Below are positions 34,816-45,484 of a DNA stretch of 64,000 bases, piece after piece (the first letter of the stretch is position 1; every line of letters begins with the position of its first letter). The DNA is taken from assembly GCA_964016985.1 (NCBI GenBank), contig OZ024826.1:39597070-39661069 (forward strand), in the 5' to 3' direction. The stretch is from Anodontia alba (Eukaryota > Mollusca > Bivalvia > Lucinida > Lucinidae). Below the pieces are notes generated by a model. It made no database searches. It saw only the letters and a list, made by a program, of their open reading frames with translations, and had not been told where the DNA came from. The translations under genes and the position numbers were made by a program.

Positions 34816-35111
34816 TTTGTTTGTGTTGAGGTTTTACGGCCCAGTCAACCCAATGGAGTCATGTCGAGCGTGGTCAGTTTACCTAACCACAAGTTTTACT
34901 GGCCAGGCTTAGTCCTTTAACCAGTATTGTGCGCATTCTTTCGCCAGAAACTGACAACTGCCCTTCTTGAATCAGTGGAAGGGAGAGAATGACCATAGCA
35001 AATATTCCATGATCAATCTCCATGACAGAATGTTGCTGACCTCAGCGGGGGTCGAACCCCGCAACCTGGTCTCCAGTCGGATGCACATCCGACTGAGCCA
35101 CCGAGGCCGGC
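34816..35111 (-). mobile_element. V-SINE, best full-length copy
   Basis: Read on the minus strand: head GCCGGCCTCGGTGGCTCAGT with A box, B box GGGGTTCGACCCCCGC about 50 bp later, a body with AAGGGCAGTTGTCAGTTTC, and tail GTTGACTGGGCCGTAAAACC followed by CAACACAAACAAAC. About 296 bp. A tRNA promoter plus a LINE-like tail is the layout of V-type SINEs, which use a LINE reverse transcriptase in trans. Confidence 0.88.
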
Positions 35112-35205
35112 GTGTCTGATCTGGGTCTACACTGTTTGCCAATGTCCCTTTTACAGAATTACAAGCTTAAATAGGTTAAATACACTTAGCCTAAAACTCT
35201 TTAAT

Positions 35206-35397
35206 GTATCTACCATACATACCCGAAATATTGGGACATCACAACTCTTTATCATACTTGTCCAAGTTCATTTTACTACCTGTTGATGTGTCTAAAAACT
35301 GCTGAATCAGTGGCAAACAGTGCATTCTGCAGTATCTGATCTGGATCCACAATGTTTGCTTAAGCCCCTCTGTATGAATACATAGGGTAAATATGGT
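35206..35397. mobile_element. Family H MITE
   Basis: ACATACCCGAAATATTGGGAC left, TGTATGAATACATAGGGTAAA right; AAACAGTGCATTCTGC core is reduced. Confidence 0.7.
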
Positions 35398-35692
35398 AAA
35401 CTTAATTTGAATTAAATCAATAAGACTAACTGGTAAAACATATCTAAAGCTACTAGCTGAGTGACAAACAGTACAAACACAGAGTGACAAACAGTAAAAA
35501 CACTGATAAATTGTTTTTAGGCAGCAATTTATCTGGGTCTATACCATTTGCTCAGCAAGGCTGAACAAATATTTCATGTAAATACAGTAGAGAAAATGGA
35601 ATAGGTAGCTGCACAGGTCAGAAAGATGCAAGCAACTGCATTCTGTTATGTGGCATAAAGCAGATTTCCCCCTAATATTGTGATTCTGAACA

Positions 35693-35876
35693 TAAGTCTA
35701 GATAAGAGTGGATATCAGGTAAATATTTTTCTTATTTCTCCACAAAAACATATGTTGTTGGTAATCATCAGAAGCACCTGAACGAGGCACTTCTTATGAG
35801 TACCCACAACATATGTTTTTGTGGAGAAATAAGAAAAATATCAATACTTTTGGACTGAAAATCTTATCAAGAGCTA
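35693..35876. mobile_element. Family B MITE
   Basis: AAGTCTAGATAAGAGTGGATA left, AATCTTATCAAGAGCTATAG right; core meets at CACCTGAACGAGGCAC. Confidence 0.85.
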
Positions 35877-36039
35877 TAGGTTCAGTTTATTCACTTAACT
35901 AATGCTTCAGCTCAGAGAGACAGCACATTATCCTTATTTTGCCACAAAAAAACATTAGAATCTCATTAGGGCAATTCTAATAAATACCCTTAACACAACT
36001 GTGCCATGTTTTTGTTGTGAAATAAGAAACAATACCCAA

Positions 36040-36415
36040 AAATGTTTCATAGTTTTAGTAGGTACAGCTATAAAATACTTTTTTCCATCCAAACAGTACT
36101 GAATTTTTTCCTATTTAGCCATGAAGATATATGTTACGGGAACTCATTAGAAGTCCCTCCCTGAGGGGTTTATGACTACCCATAACATATATTTTCTACG
36201 TTACGATATACCTTGTGGGTACTTATTAGATGCCCCTCCCTGAGGGGCTTAAGAGTACCCACAATATATATTTTCCTCATGAAGGTACATGTAATGGGTA
36301 CCCATTAGAAGCCCCTTCCTGAGAGACTTCAAATGAGTACCCCACAGCATAAATTTCTACAAAGAGATAAGAAAATTATTTATCCGGGTACCTTTCTTAT
36401 ATAGAGCTACAAATG
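36040..36415. mobile_element. Family B-like element with three cores
   Basis: Three palindromes in a row, around CCCTCCCTGAGGGG (36157), CCCCTCCCTGAGGGGC (36233) and CCCCTTCCTGAGAGAC (36332), each inside a GGTACTCATTAGAAG-like arm. Outer ends are AGCTATAAAATAC and CTTATATAGAGCT. Confidence 0.75.
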
Positions 36416-36822
36416 TATGCATTTTATCTAAAAGACGAAGAAAAATAACATATTTTCAGGAGCCATGAGTTGAAGATGAAGAGCTACACATCATCTGTTT
36501 ATATGTAAATGGCTATACAAAAAGCACAAACAATAAATGAATACAAAAAAGCACAACAACAAAAAATCTAGCATTATACAATTCATCTGACATAAACCAT
36601 CAAAACTTTACAGCCTATATACACCCTGATGACCATACTTACTCTAAGTATTAAGACAAACAGGACTGAGCAAACGGTGTAGACCTTGATCAGATGTGGA
36701 GAATGAGGTGTCTGATCAGGGTGTTCAGTTAGCCACTCATCCAACAGTTTAAAGACACATCAACTGGTAGCAAAATGGACATTCAAATTTTAGAATAAGT
36801 ATTGTCAGGAATTAATCCTTAA

Positions 36823-37024
36823 CCCTTGTCCTGCTGAATAAATTTAGATGCCACTCCCATTTCTAATTTTTAGCCAATCAAATTAATTGATCCAGATTGC
36901 TGATATAAATTCACATACTTAATGGCAAACAGTGCAGATCCAGATCAGTTGACTTCAGAAGCAAATTGATCTAGATCTACACTGTTTGCAAAGGCAGGGC
37001 ATACCTGGGTTCAGTAGACTAGGG
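36823..37024. mobile_element. Family F MITE nested in H
   Basis: TTAA (36819-36822), CCCTTGTCCTGCTGAATAAA; right end GTTCAGTAGACTAGGG, TTAA (37025-37028). Confidence 0.9.
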
Positions 37025-37028
37025 TTAA

Positions 37029-37258
37029 GACACTAAGCAAAATTTGCAGCAGACATTAAGAAAAATTTGCAACAGATCTAATTTTTGTTCTCGTTTTTCA
37101 GAGAGAAAAGAAGTCTTGACATTTCATTAGAATCATCTGCTTGGCACATGAAGTATCAAGCATTATTCTCTTTGAAAAAAAAACAAAACAAAAAAAAACG
37201 AAAAAAAAAATGTATTTCAAAATGTCATTTGCTGCAGCTGTGATTGGTGCTTTAAGGG
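37029..37258. mobile_element. Family E MITE adjoining F
   Basis: Begins GACACTAAGCAAAATTTGC directly after F's right TTAA and ends GGTGCTTTAAGGG, TTAA (37259-37262). F and E share the middle TTAA. Confidence 0.82.
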
Positions 37259-37347
37259 TTAAGATGCCAAATATTTAGGGCAAATATGGGACACCCTTGC
37301 ATTAGCAAACAGCCTACAAATGTACACAAAGCTTAACCCATTCTTAA

Positions 37348-37782
37348 CCCTTAAAGCATCAAGCAAATCTGCATCAGACGACATTCTCATTTTTTTTTCA
37401 GAGAAAATAAGACTTAACATTTCATGTGAATTGTCTGCCTTGCAGACAATTCACATGAAATATCAAGTCTTATTAACTCTAGAAAATTAAACAAAGTCAG
37501 GGCTCAGTTGTTCAAAGCTAACGGCATCGTTAGTTAACGATTCGTTAAAATTTACATCAAGTGATACATAAATATGCTAAATTTTTTTGCTGAAAAAATA
37601 TGAGTAGCTTTTGCCATGCAAAAGCTACTCTCATTTTTTCAGCAAAAAATATCAGAATATTGTACATTGAATCCGTTAAAAACAGTTAACGAAATGACCC
37701 TTAACGAGCTCGTTAAGCTAACGATGCTTTCAACAACTGGGCCCTGAATGTTATCTGCTGCAACTGTAATAGGCACTTAAGT
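37348..37782. mobile_element. Family E MITE split by family G
   Basis: TTAA (37344-37347), CCCTTAAAGCATCAAGC and hairpin GACAATTCACATGAAATATC; after G the E right arm resumes with ATGTTATCTGCTGCAACTG and ends near GGCACTTAAG. Confidence 0.82.
37500..37744. mobile_element. Family G MITE nested in E
   Basis: GGGCTCAGTTGTTCAAAGC and GTTGTTGAAAGCATC-complement ends (AACAACTGGGCCC); central GAGTAGCTTTTGC hairpin meeting at CATGCAAAAG. About 245 bp. Confidence 0.9.
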
Positions 37783-37865
37783 TGAATGAACAGTTTGTTC
37801 AGGGTACTCAGCCAATTAGAATTGGTTATGTTCATCCATGCAGCCTGATCAGTAATCACTGTTTG

Positions 37866-38020
37866 CCCAAGGTAAACTGTTTGTGTCAAGGTTTTACAGC
37901 CCGGTCAACCCAACAGGTCATGTCGAGCGCCGTCAGTCTACCTTACCTCACTTTTACTGGGCAGGCTTAGTCCTCTAAGCGGTTAAACAGTATTGTGCAC
38001 ATTCTTTTGCCAGAGAGCCC
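37866..38020 (-). mobile_element. V-SINE 3' fragment
   Basis: GTTTGTGTCAAGGTTTTACAG (tail) to TTGTGCACATTCTTTTGCC; the tRNA head is missing. Confidence 0.78.
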
Positions 38021-38264
38021 TGGGCACTTGGTTATCCCCAGAATATCTAGCAATGACTGATTAGACTGGGCTGCTGCACACTGATCCAAGCATTCAATTA
38101 GGTGCATGTCTGAAGATACCTTGTCCCACGTTGCCATGATGAACAATTCAGGAAAACTGTAATTAGACCAAATAAAAATAATATGTCTGTTTAGGGTAAC
38201 CCTACCCTACCTAATTTTCCTGGTGAAACCTAGCAATTTTTGGCCTGTTTTACTTGGATAAAAT

Positions 38265-38400
38265 ATTTGTGCTAAATATTCAGACAAGTAGGTCTGAGAA
38301 AACAGTGTAGACCCTGGTCAAACTGCTCCTGTACACTATTTGCCATTCTATCAGTACTTATAGACACATCTAAGGATAGCCAAACAGACTTATCTTTTTC
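38265..38400. mobile_element. Family H fragment
   Basis: GCTAAATATTCAGACAAGTAGG and AACAGTGTAGACCCTGGTC with a shortened second half. Confidence 0.55.
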
Positions 38401-39299
38401 TAACATGTTACCCTAAACACACATACTGTTTTATTTGGCCTTTAATATGTCATATGCAGGCAACACAGGTCCAGATGAACTTGCACATTCACATAGTATA
38501 CCAATGGATACCGTTCAATAACAGCAAACAGAGAAAGTCCTGATCGATTAAATGATATGAATGCAGTCTGATCTGTATCTGTTTGTATATGGGTCCTTAT
38601 ACACACAACATATCGAACCCAGTCACATATAAAGGGCCCTAGCACTTACATTGAACATGAATGCCCAAATCAACAGGGCCTTCAATGTTCACCAAATGAT
38701 AGTATGGAAATGTACTGCTAAAATGCAGACTATTTACTAGTCACAAAATACTTTATGTCATACTACTTTGCCAAAAAAAAAAAAAATGTGTTTCTGCAAC
38801 CCAAAATACTTGGTACACGGACAACAGAGCAGACAGACAAAACTGCCAGACAGCTTCCTTGGGAAGTCTGATGGGTGTCAGCACTGACTGACAGACAGCA
38901 CATTCCATTTTTAACAATTTTTTTTTGAAAATCACTGCACCATAGAAAATGAAGGGAGAAAGATCTCCCAAAGTGTTGTTTTGGATACAGATCTAAATAA
39001 GTCAGTTGACTTTCTTCTGGATCCCTTCTGTATATACAAATGTACACCATAATTGCTTTGTTATGTTTTGTATTTTCTGTAAACAATTATACAAATAAAA
39101 TAGTGTTTAAACTGAACTATTTGCTGTGCAAGCAAGCTGATCTGAGCCTTTGCTGTTCACATAGTACATAAAGTCCCCATTTTCATACTGCACGTCATGT
39201 ACCATTTCTGCAAGATGCAGCTCAAAGAAATATTTAACACACTCGATTTGCAAAAGCTAATATATACAAAACAATCTACATTATATCCACAAACAGAGG
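38401..39299. other. Nothing recognised
   Basis: Antisense ORFs near 38442-39086 have no known domain, a poly-A interruption (38772-38784) and no splice support. No repeat identified. Confidence 0.35.
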
Positions 39300-39485
39300 A
39301 CTTGTTAAGGAGGAGTATCAGGTGATAATTCTGGGATAATTTTTCTTATTTCTCCATAAAAACGTATGTTGTGGGTACTCATTAGAAGCGCCTCGCCGAG
39401 GCACTTCTAATGAGTACCCACAACATATGTTTTTATGGAGAACTGGAGAAAATTATCCCAGAATTATCATCAAATACTTCTCCTC
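39300..39485. mobile_element. Family B MITE, clean copy
   Basis: Ends GGACTTGTTAAGGAGGAGTA and ACTTCTCCTCATCAGGTCC are inverted and differ from the AGCTCTAGATAAG ends of other B copies. Core GGGTACTCATTAGAAGCGCC and complement meet at CTCGCCGAG. Confidence 0.88.
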
Positions 39486-39624
39486 ATCAGGTCCCCTGAA
39501 AAAGTATGTTTCATACTGTCATCTAATAAAGAAAGCATTACATGCAGATCACTCTAGATAGGAGGGGTATCTTCAACATTTTATATTTCTCCATGAAAAC
39601 TTGTGTTGTAGGCATCCATTTCAC

Positions 39625-39899
39625 ATCACAAAAACATACCTATATAATTTTGACCCCCTTAAAGCCCACTTTTATAAAGTAAAGCTTTGGGTTTACAGGG
39701 GCATACATTATTTTTCTTATTTCTGCTCAAAAACAAAGATTGTGGGTACTCGTTAGAACTGCCTCAGTAAGGTGGTTCAAACGGGTACCCTCAATCTATG
39801 TTTTAAGCAGAAATGTGAAAATTATCAGAATTATTTCTGAAATATTTCAGTTTTAGTGGTGAAATTTTCAATATATTTGAATAGGCCTGTTTTCCTAAC
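39625..39899 (+). mobile_element. Family A MITE, copy 10
   Basis: ATCACAAAAACATACCTAT and GGCCTGTTTTCCTAAC ends; core with mismatches. Confidence 0.88.
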
Positions 39900-40086
39900 A
39901 AAAAGCCTTGCTAGAAAAACATCAATGATCTAGAACTATGCATATGGCTCTAATTTTAGTATCACAGCTCCAGATATGGCCCTTTTTTCAGTACTGATAT
40001 AGTGCTCTAGATAAGGGTTTGTTGCAAGGAGTATTTTACCCCATACATTTAAGGCCAATGCTTAAATGTCCATTGGCAATGCTTAA

Positions 40087-40259
40087 CTCTTAAAGCAACA
40101 AGCATAAGTGTAACATACAAAATCCTAATTTTTTCAGAGAAAATAAAGCTTGGCATTTGTTGTGAATAGCAGACAATTCACATCAAATCCCAAGCTTTAT
40201 TTTCCCTGAAAAAAAAAGAAAAACACCTAGAAATGTATTTGTCATTAGTGCTTTAAGGG
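40087..40259. mobile_element. Family E MITE
   Basis: TTAA (40083-40086), CTCTTAAAGCAACAAGC; right end TTAGTGCTTTAAGGG, TTAA (40260-40263). Hairpin AGCAGACAATTCACATC side. Confidence 0.85.
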
Positions 40260-40499
40260 TTAAGCTCTTTCTGATCTATTGTACTGCTACCGCTCACAAA
40301 AGAATCTGAAAAGCTGTATTTGGAAGCTGTAAAGTTCATTGACAATAGTACCCCCTAAATTTGATTTCAGTGCTGAAACACAAAATTTCATTGTGTAATT
40401 TTACCTCCCTCAACTTCAATTTCAATGCTGATTTTCAGAAGATTTTTAAAAAAAAATCAATGCTGAAATACCCTTTACTCCCTCTTATCTAGGGCTCTG

Positions 40500-40650
40500 C
40501 TGATATTTTTCTTATTTCTTCATATAACTTATGTTGTGGGTACTCATTAGAAGTGTCTCATAGAGGCACTTCTAATGAGTACAACATATGTTTTTGTAGA
40601 GAAATAAGAAAAATATTGTGTGGATACCCCCGCTTATCTGGAGATATGAA
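40500..40650. mobile_element. Family B MITE
   Basis: GGGCTCTGCTGATATTTTTC left arm, GGGTACTCATTAGAAGTGTC core and complement, right arm ACCCCCGCTTATCTGGAG. Confidence 0.8.
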
Positions 40651-40914
40651 TATCATGTTACCAGCTTTTCTACTGTCTTTACTTAATAAAAAGACTGCTG
40701 ATTTCATTTACATGCAAAATTGAAAAATCTCTCAAAAAAATGAAGACCTCTAGAATAACACAAATAATATGCAGTATCAAAATCAACAAACTATTAAAAT
40801 ATTCATGTATAAACACCCACCTCTCCAGGTTATTGGACAAAAGACAGACCCGTTTATTTCTTAACCAAAAAAAAAAAATTATCTGGCTGCTCATTTGTAC
40901 TGCCTTGTCAATTT

Positions 40915-41158
40915 GGGCCAAGTTGTTCAAAGCTAACGACGTCGTTAGTTAACGATTCGTTAAAATTTACATCGAGTGATACGCAAATATGCTGAAATTA
41001 TTTGCTGAAAAAATGTGAGTAGCTTTTGCAATGCAAAAGCTACTCACATTTTTTCAGCAAAAAAATATCAGAATATTGTATATCGAATCTGCTAAAACAG
41101 TTAACGAAATGACCCTTAACGAGCTCGTTAAGCTACATTGCTTTGAACAACTGGGCCC
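40915..41158. mobile_element. Family G MITE, near-perfect
   Basis: GGGCCAAGTTGTTCAAAGC and CTTTGAACAACTGGGCCC; GTTAACGATTCGTTAAAATT arm and hairpin meeting at GCAATGC. Confidence 0.93.
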
Positions 41159-41274
41159 TGATTTGAAATTAAGAATTAAGAACAAGACAAATACTTATGT
41201 ACACCCATCTTATCTAAAGCTCTGCATAAAATGTACAAAGGAGAATAAACCTATCATTCAACAACTTCATGGGA

Positions 41275-41465
41275 AGCAATACACTTTCAGGGGAGGCAAC
41301 TGTAAAAATATGTTTTACCTCCCTTCTGAAAAAGGGGTCTACTTTAAAAAAAAGTCTGCTCCCCTTGGGAGCAAATTCTTTCCTTTAAGAGTGGACCCTT
41401 TTTAGAAGGTTTTGGTGTGCTGGAAAGCAAAAAGGAAATGGTAAAGAGTTGTCTCCCTTATAAAA
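41275..41465. mobile_element. Family I element
   Basis: GGGGAGGCAACTG left, CCTCCCTTCTGAAAAAGGGG hairpin, AGCAAAAAGGAAATGGTAAAG tail, AGTTGTCTCCCTTATAAAA right. Confidence 0.78.
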
Positions 41466-41514
41466 ATGGTAGAAAATCCCCAAGTGTATCCAGTTCCCTT
41501 AGGTAAATGAATAC

Positions 41515-42020
41515 CATTTTTACCATATGTATTCTGACAAACAGGCCTGAGCAAACAGTGTAGACCTGTATGATTGATTGTGTTGGGGTTTAACGACACG
41601 TCAACCCCTGAGGGTCATTTTGTGTCGTCTCCCAGAGAAAGGGAGAAAAGAGATAGAGGAGAGAGTAGAGGAGATCAAAAAGAGAGGGACAGGGAAGAAA
41701 GAGGAACAGGAATGAAAGTGAAGAAACAGAAGAAATAAAAACATTCCCCCTCTACCCTTACCCACTACAAGGATAGCAGGCCTTGCCCAACTGTAAGCCA
41801 ATATCAGTTGGACGCCCCGGTGATCTAAGATACACAGCACCTTCGCACAACCTGTATGAAGACGCCGCAGAATGCAGCGTCTTCATCTGGGTCTACACTG
41901 TTTGCCACTCATCCAGCAATTTTTAGACACAACATCGGTTAGTGAATTGTACTTGTTCAAATTTTAGAACAAGTATGGTAAGGAGTTGAGGTGTCCCGAT
42001 ACTTAGGGTAAATACCGTAC
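41515..42020. mobile_element. Family H MITE split by a SINE
   Basis: ACCATATGTATTCTGACAAAC left, AAACAGTGTAGACCTGTATGA; after the SINE the core resumes at ACCTGTATGAAGACGCCGC and the element ends ATACTTAGGGTAAATACCGTA. Confidence 0.88.
41574..41849 (-). mobile_element. SINE-like element with 10-bp target duplication
   Basis: Flanked by ACCTGTATGA at 41564-41573 and 41850-41859. Minus-strand 3' end is TTGACGTGTCGTTAAACCCC then CAACACAATCAA. Same family as 11588-11839. No clear tRNA A/B boxes were read in the head, so its promoter origin is open. 276 bp. Confidence 0.88.
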
Positions 42021-42224
42021 ACCTCATAGAGAAAGTGTGCTACGCTGAAATAATTTTGTCTCCTTTTCAAATGAGATCACTCCACCAGAAAAGTTGTGCT
42101 TCTCTGGTATGTGGCATATAAGAGTAGTCTCCCGCTGGTACAACAAATATTTTCAGAGTGGTTACACTTTAGGATGTACAGTATCTACCCTAAGTATTGG
42201 GACACCTTAACTCCCTACCATGTT

Positions 42225-42674
42225 CAGTCAGGAGCATAACTTTGACGTTATTTTTTTTTATAACTCAAAAGAGTGATCAATTTTGCTACAATTTGTGAAT
42301 TTTCCTTGTTTCGGTTATTTTTTTAATTTGTGCTATTTTTTCACCTTCTGATTGTAGACTTACAGCAATTTTCATGGGCAAGTGGTTAATTTTGTGAGAA
42401 AGATCTGTTACATAACTTTATGATCAAGCAATAAAATTTTGTATGCATCGTCTAGAAATGTGAAGTTAATGAAAAAATATACTTTTTAACTTACTTAGGT
42501 TATTTTCAAAATATTTATTACTTTCAGAAATAACCTAAGTAAGTTAAAACCTTCAGCCAAAGGAAAATTAACTCTTACACTGGAAGGGAGGTTACTTTAT
42601 ATAGTTGAATTTTAACTTAACAAAGTTATAAATCTTCTCAAAGTTTTAACCTTTAGAAGTTATGCTCCTGACTG
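42225..42674. mobile_element. 450-bp TIR element, 5-bp target duplication
   Basis: CAGTCAGGAGCATAACTT at the left and AAGTTATGCTCCTGACTG at the right are exact inverses, flanked by ATGTT at 42220-42224 and 42675-42679. Inside, TAACTTACTTAGGTTATTTTC and complement form a second hairpin around TTATTACT. No ORF; superfamily unassigned. Confidence 0.9.
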
Positions 42675-42834
42675 ATGTTTGTCCAAAAATTTGATATTGT
42701 TTATTTTGCTACCTGTTGATTTGTCTAAAATAGTGATCCAGGGCTGAGTAGCAGACAGTATAGACCATGATCAGATACCACTGCAGTGTCTGATTTGGCT
42801 CTACACAGTTTGCTCAAGCATGTCTGTCCCAATA

Positions 42835-43073
42835 CACTACAACCTCTTTATATCATGGTTCATTACAACACGATTTTGGATATAACACAGTTCAAAGATG
42901 GTGCCCAAAAATGTTATAGCCACCCAAAAATGTATAAATTATATTGAAAAATGACCATAAATGGTCATTTTTCAATATAATCTATACATTTTTGTTTGGA
43001 TATAACACGGTTGTTTAACTAACATGGTTTATGCTATGGATCCTAACAATAGTGTTATAAAGAGGTTGTGGTG
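42835..43073. mobile_element. Family K MITE, TA target, nested in H
   Basis: CACTACAACCTCTTTATATC left, ATAAAGAGGTTGTGGTG right, TA on both sides (42833-42834, 43074-43075). Arms meet at AATGACCATAAATGGTCATT. TA targets and such ends point to Tc1/mariner-type mobilisation. Confidence 0.88.
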
Positions 43074-43159
43074 TATTTAGGGTTATTATGGTATCCATTA
43101 TCCTCAAGATTTAAGGAATGCTGGTTTCCAGTTGCTACAATTACAATTTCAGTTCTTAA

Positions 43160-43530
43160 AGGCTCAATATTCCTCAAAAATAGACATTTTATTATCCAAG
43201 GAAGTTTTATAAAATATTAATACATGTACAATCATAAAATGTGGCACCTGACAGCCTGTAACATTTCAGTTAAGTCTCTCCTTCTTGAACTGGATAAAAA
43301 AAATGATACGATTTTTTTTTGTACCTCTAATTAATGTTGCCAACATTAATTCAGAGATACGATAAAAAATCATTTCATTTTTTATCCAGTTAAAAAATGC
43401 AAGACTAACTGAATTTTTATAGACTGTCAGATGCCACATTTTATGATTGTATTAATACCATATACATGTATCAATTTATTAAACCTTTTTTGGATAAAAA
43501 AATGTCTATTTTTTGAAGATTATGGGGCCT
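43160..43530. mobile_element. Family L MITE, uninterrupted copy
   Basis: TTAA (43156-43159), AGGCTCAATATTCC; tip ATTAATGTTGCCAACATTAAT; right end GATTATGGGGCCT lacks the TTAA. Without the insertion it serves as reference for 10743-11307. Confidence 0.88.
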
Positions 43531-43955
43531 GGAGTATTTTGTGATAATTCTGGGATATTTTCTTATTTCTCCATAAAAGAACATATGTTGTGGGTACTCA
43601 TCAGAAGTGCCTCGCTGAGGCTGAGGCACTTCTGATGAGTACCCACAACATATGTTTTCATGGAGAACTAGAGAAAATAAACCCAGAACTACTCTTCAAC
43701 CTCTTTATAACACAGTTTGTTATAACACGGTTTTGGATAAAACACGGTTCAAATATGGATCCCAAAAATGTATAGATTATACATTTATAATCTATACATT
43801 TTTGGAATCCATTTATAATCTATACATTTTTGGAATCCATTTATAATCTATACATTTTTGTTTGGATATAACACAGTTTATACTATAGATCCCAACAATA
43901 GTGTTATAAAGAGGTTGTGGTGTACCAACAAAAACTACTCCTTAACAACTCCTCT
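43531..43955. mobile_element. Family B MITE split by family K
   Basis: GTGATAATTCTGGGATATTT left, core meeting at CTCGCTGAGGCTGAGG (a 6-bp tip duplication), AACCCAGAACTAC, then family K, then CTACTCCTTAACAACTCCTC, the B right end. Confidence 0.82.
43692..43922. mobile_element. Family K MITE, nested in B
   Basis: CTCTTCAACCTCTTTATAAC and ATAAAGAGGTTGTGGTG with TA flanks (43690-43691, 43923-43924). A 29-bp block with TAATCTATACATTTTTGGA is tandemly repeated near the tip. Confidence 0.85.
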
Positions 43956-44002
43956 GATTTTACAAAATATCTAAAATACTGCATTTACCCTAAATATTTT
44001 AA

Positions 44003-44208
44003 CCCTCGTCCTGCTGAACCAAGATATATCCTGCCTTTGCAAACAGTGTAGATCCAGATCAGTTGGCTTCTAAAGAAGCCAACTGATCTGGATGTGCACT
44101 GTTTGCTATTAAGTATGGTAATTTGTATCAACAAACTGGATCAAATAATCTGTTTGGCTGAAAATTGGAAGTTGGTGCGGCATCTTAATTTATTCAGCAT
44201 GACAAGGG
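44003..44208. mobile_element. Family F MITE
   Basis: TTAA (43999-44002), CCCTCGTCCTGCTGAACC; right end ATTCAGCATGACAAGGG, TTAA (44209-44212). Perfect tip GGCTTCTAAAGAAGCC. The left flank ATTTACCCTAAATATT is a family H end. Confidence 0.9.
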
Positions 44209-44385
44209 TTAATACAAGCCCAAGCTTAAAGTGCAAACAGTTCCAAAGGAATCAGTTAGCTCACAGCTTATATTGTAAGATCTGGTTTACCATTCAGTCA
44301 CCACTATTAAGACACATCACCAGCCAGTAACATGAGTTTGTTCATATGTTTAGGCAAATATGTTCAGAAATAGAGTTACCGTATT

Positions 44386-44745
44386 TGACCTAATTACCAC
44401 ACCATGCGCTAAGGTTTTTCAAAATTACTGGCAAACTTGTGGTAAATTATGTATCCAACTATGTATACTAAGGATACACTTAACCAAAGATCAGCAAATG
44501 ACTTATCAAATGATGCTTAAGTAATGTTTTGTATTTTCTTTTTCTGATTTTCTTCATAATAGCATATGTTGTGGGTACTCATTTGAACTGCATCTACAAG
44601 TCAATGGAATTCAAATTGGTACCCACAACATATTCCTTTATAAAGAAGTAGACTAAAAGTACACTGGCTGTAATCTGAAGACTACAAAATTGCTTGGCTG
44701 TGCACTTATAGGGGTATGTGTGGTAATTAGGTAGAATATGGTATA
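44386..44745. mobile_element. Family C MITE
   Basis: TATTTGACCTAATTACCACAC left and GTGGTAATTAGGTAGAATATGG right; core GGGTACTCATTTGAACTGC and complement meeting at TCTACAAGTCAAT. Confidence 0.85.
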
Positions 44746-44854
44746 TGTGAATATTTAAAATGTAGGGTAAACATAGTAAAGTTGGATTGCTAACACTTAT
44801 ACATGTATTTACATACACAATACACCAGATAAAAACAATTCTAATACAATTTAC

Positions 44855-45050
44855 ACCATATTTACACATAGTATTCAGACAAATGAAGTCCTTACAATAT
44901 TTGTCCTAAAATTTGAAAAAAAAGTCATATTTAAATGTTCTTATCTATCTAGAGTATTCCTGGGTGGAGACCATTTTCAGACACTTGTTTTTGCTCCATC
45001 TGACCTGGGTCTTCACAGTCTGCTCAGTCTTGTCTGTTTGAATACTAAAG
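44855..45050. mobile_element. Family H MITE, decayed
   Basis: ACATAGTATTCAGACAAATG left; TCTGTTTGAATACTAAAGGTAAA right; GTCTTCACAGTCTGCTCAG remains from the core. Confidence 0.65.
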
Positions 45051-45056
45051 GTAAAT

Positions 45057-45402
45057 GTATTCGACCTAATTACTGCACTGTGCACATAGATTTTTCAAAA
45101 TTACTGAACAAACTTGTAGTAAAATATCAATCTAATAAGGGCACTCTTTAAAGAAAGATCAGCAGAGGACTTAATGACTAGCGTATTAAATGATGCTTTT
45201 GCAATATTATTTTCTGATTTTCTTTATAAAAACATATGTTGTGGGAACTCATTTGAATTGCCTCGACAAGTCGAGGCAATTCAAATGAGTTCCCACAACA
45301 TATGTTTTTATAAAGAAGTAGATAAAAGTACACTGACTGTAATCTAAAGGCTACTTAACTGCTTTACTGTGCGCATGTGCAGTAATTAGGTCCAATACGG
45401 TA
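45057..45402. mobile_element. Family C MITE, best copy
   Basis: TATTCGACCTAATTACTGCAC left and GCAGTAATTAGGTCCAATACG right. The core CATATGTTGTGGGAACTCAT, TTGAATTGCCTCG and their complement form a perfect palindrome of about 80 bp. It ends 83 bp past the zinc-finger stop. Confidence 0.9.
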
Positions 45403-45484
45403 ACTGTTTTTCATAGAATGTTAGTGGCTTGCCAACCCTGTTATTTTATGGGAAGAGCCATAAAATGAAAACTAAACTGAAAGT

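Larger units (their letters stand above)
36637..37290. mobile_element. Family H MITE with F and E inserted at one TTAA
   Basis: H runs from TACTCTAAGTATTAAGACAAA to AAGTATTGTCAGGAATTAA and resumes as TTAAGATGCCAAATATTTAGG at 37259. In uninterrupted copies this is GGAGTTAAGGTGTCC, which contains one TTAA. Confidence 0.85.
42184..43095. mobile_element. Family H MITE with two nested elements
   Basis: H sequence CTACCCTAAGTATTGGGACACC, then an insertion (42225-42674), then TTGTTTATTTTGCTACCTGTTG and the core GTATAGACCATGATC, then family K (42835-43073), then TATTTAGGGTTATTATGGTA, the H end. Confidence 0.85.

Noticed and set aside
38442..39086. Antisense ORFs of 67-107 residues
   Set aside because: No domain, poly-A run inside, no splice or start support.
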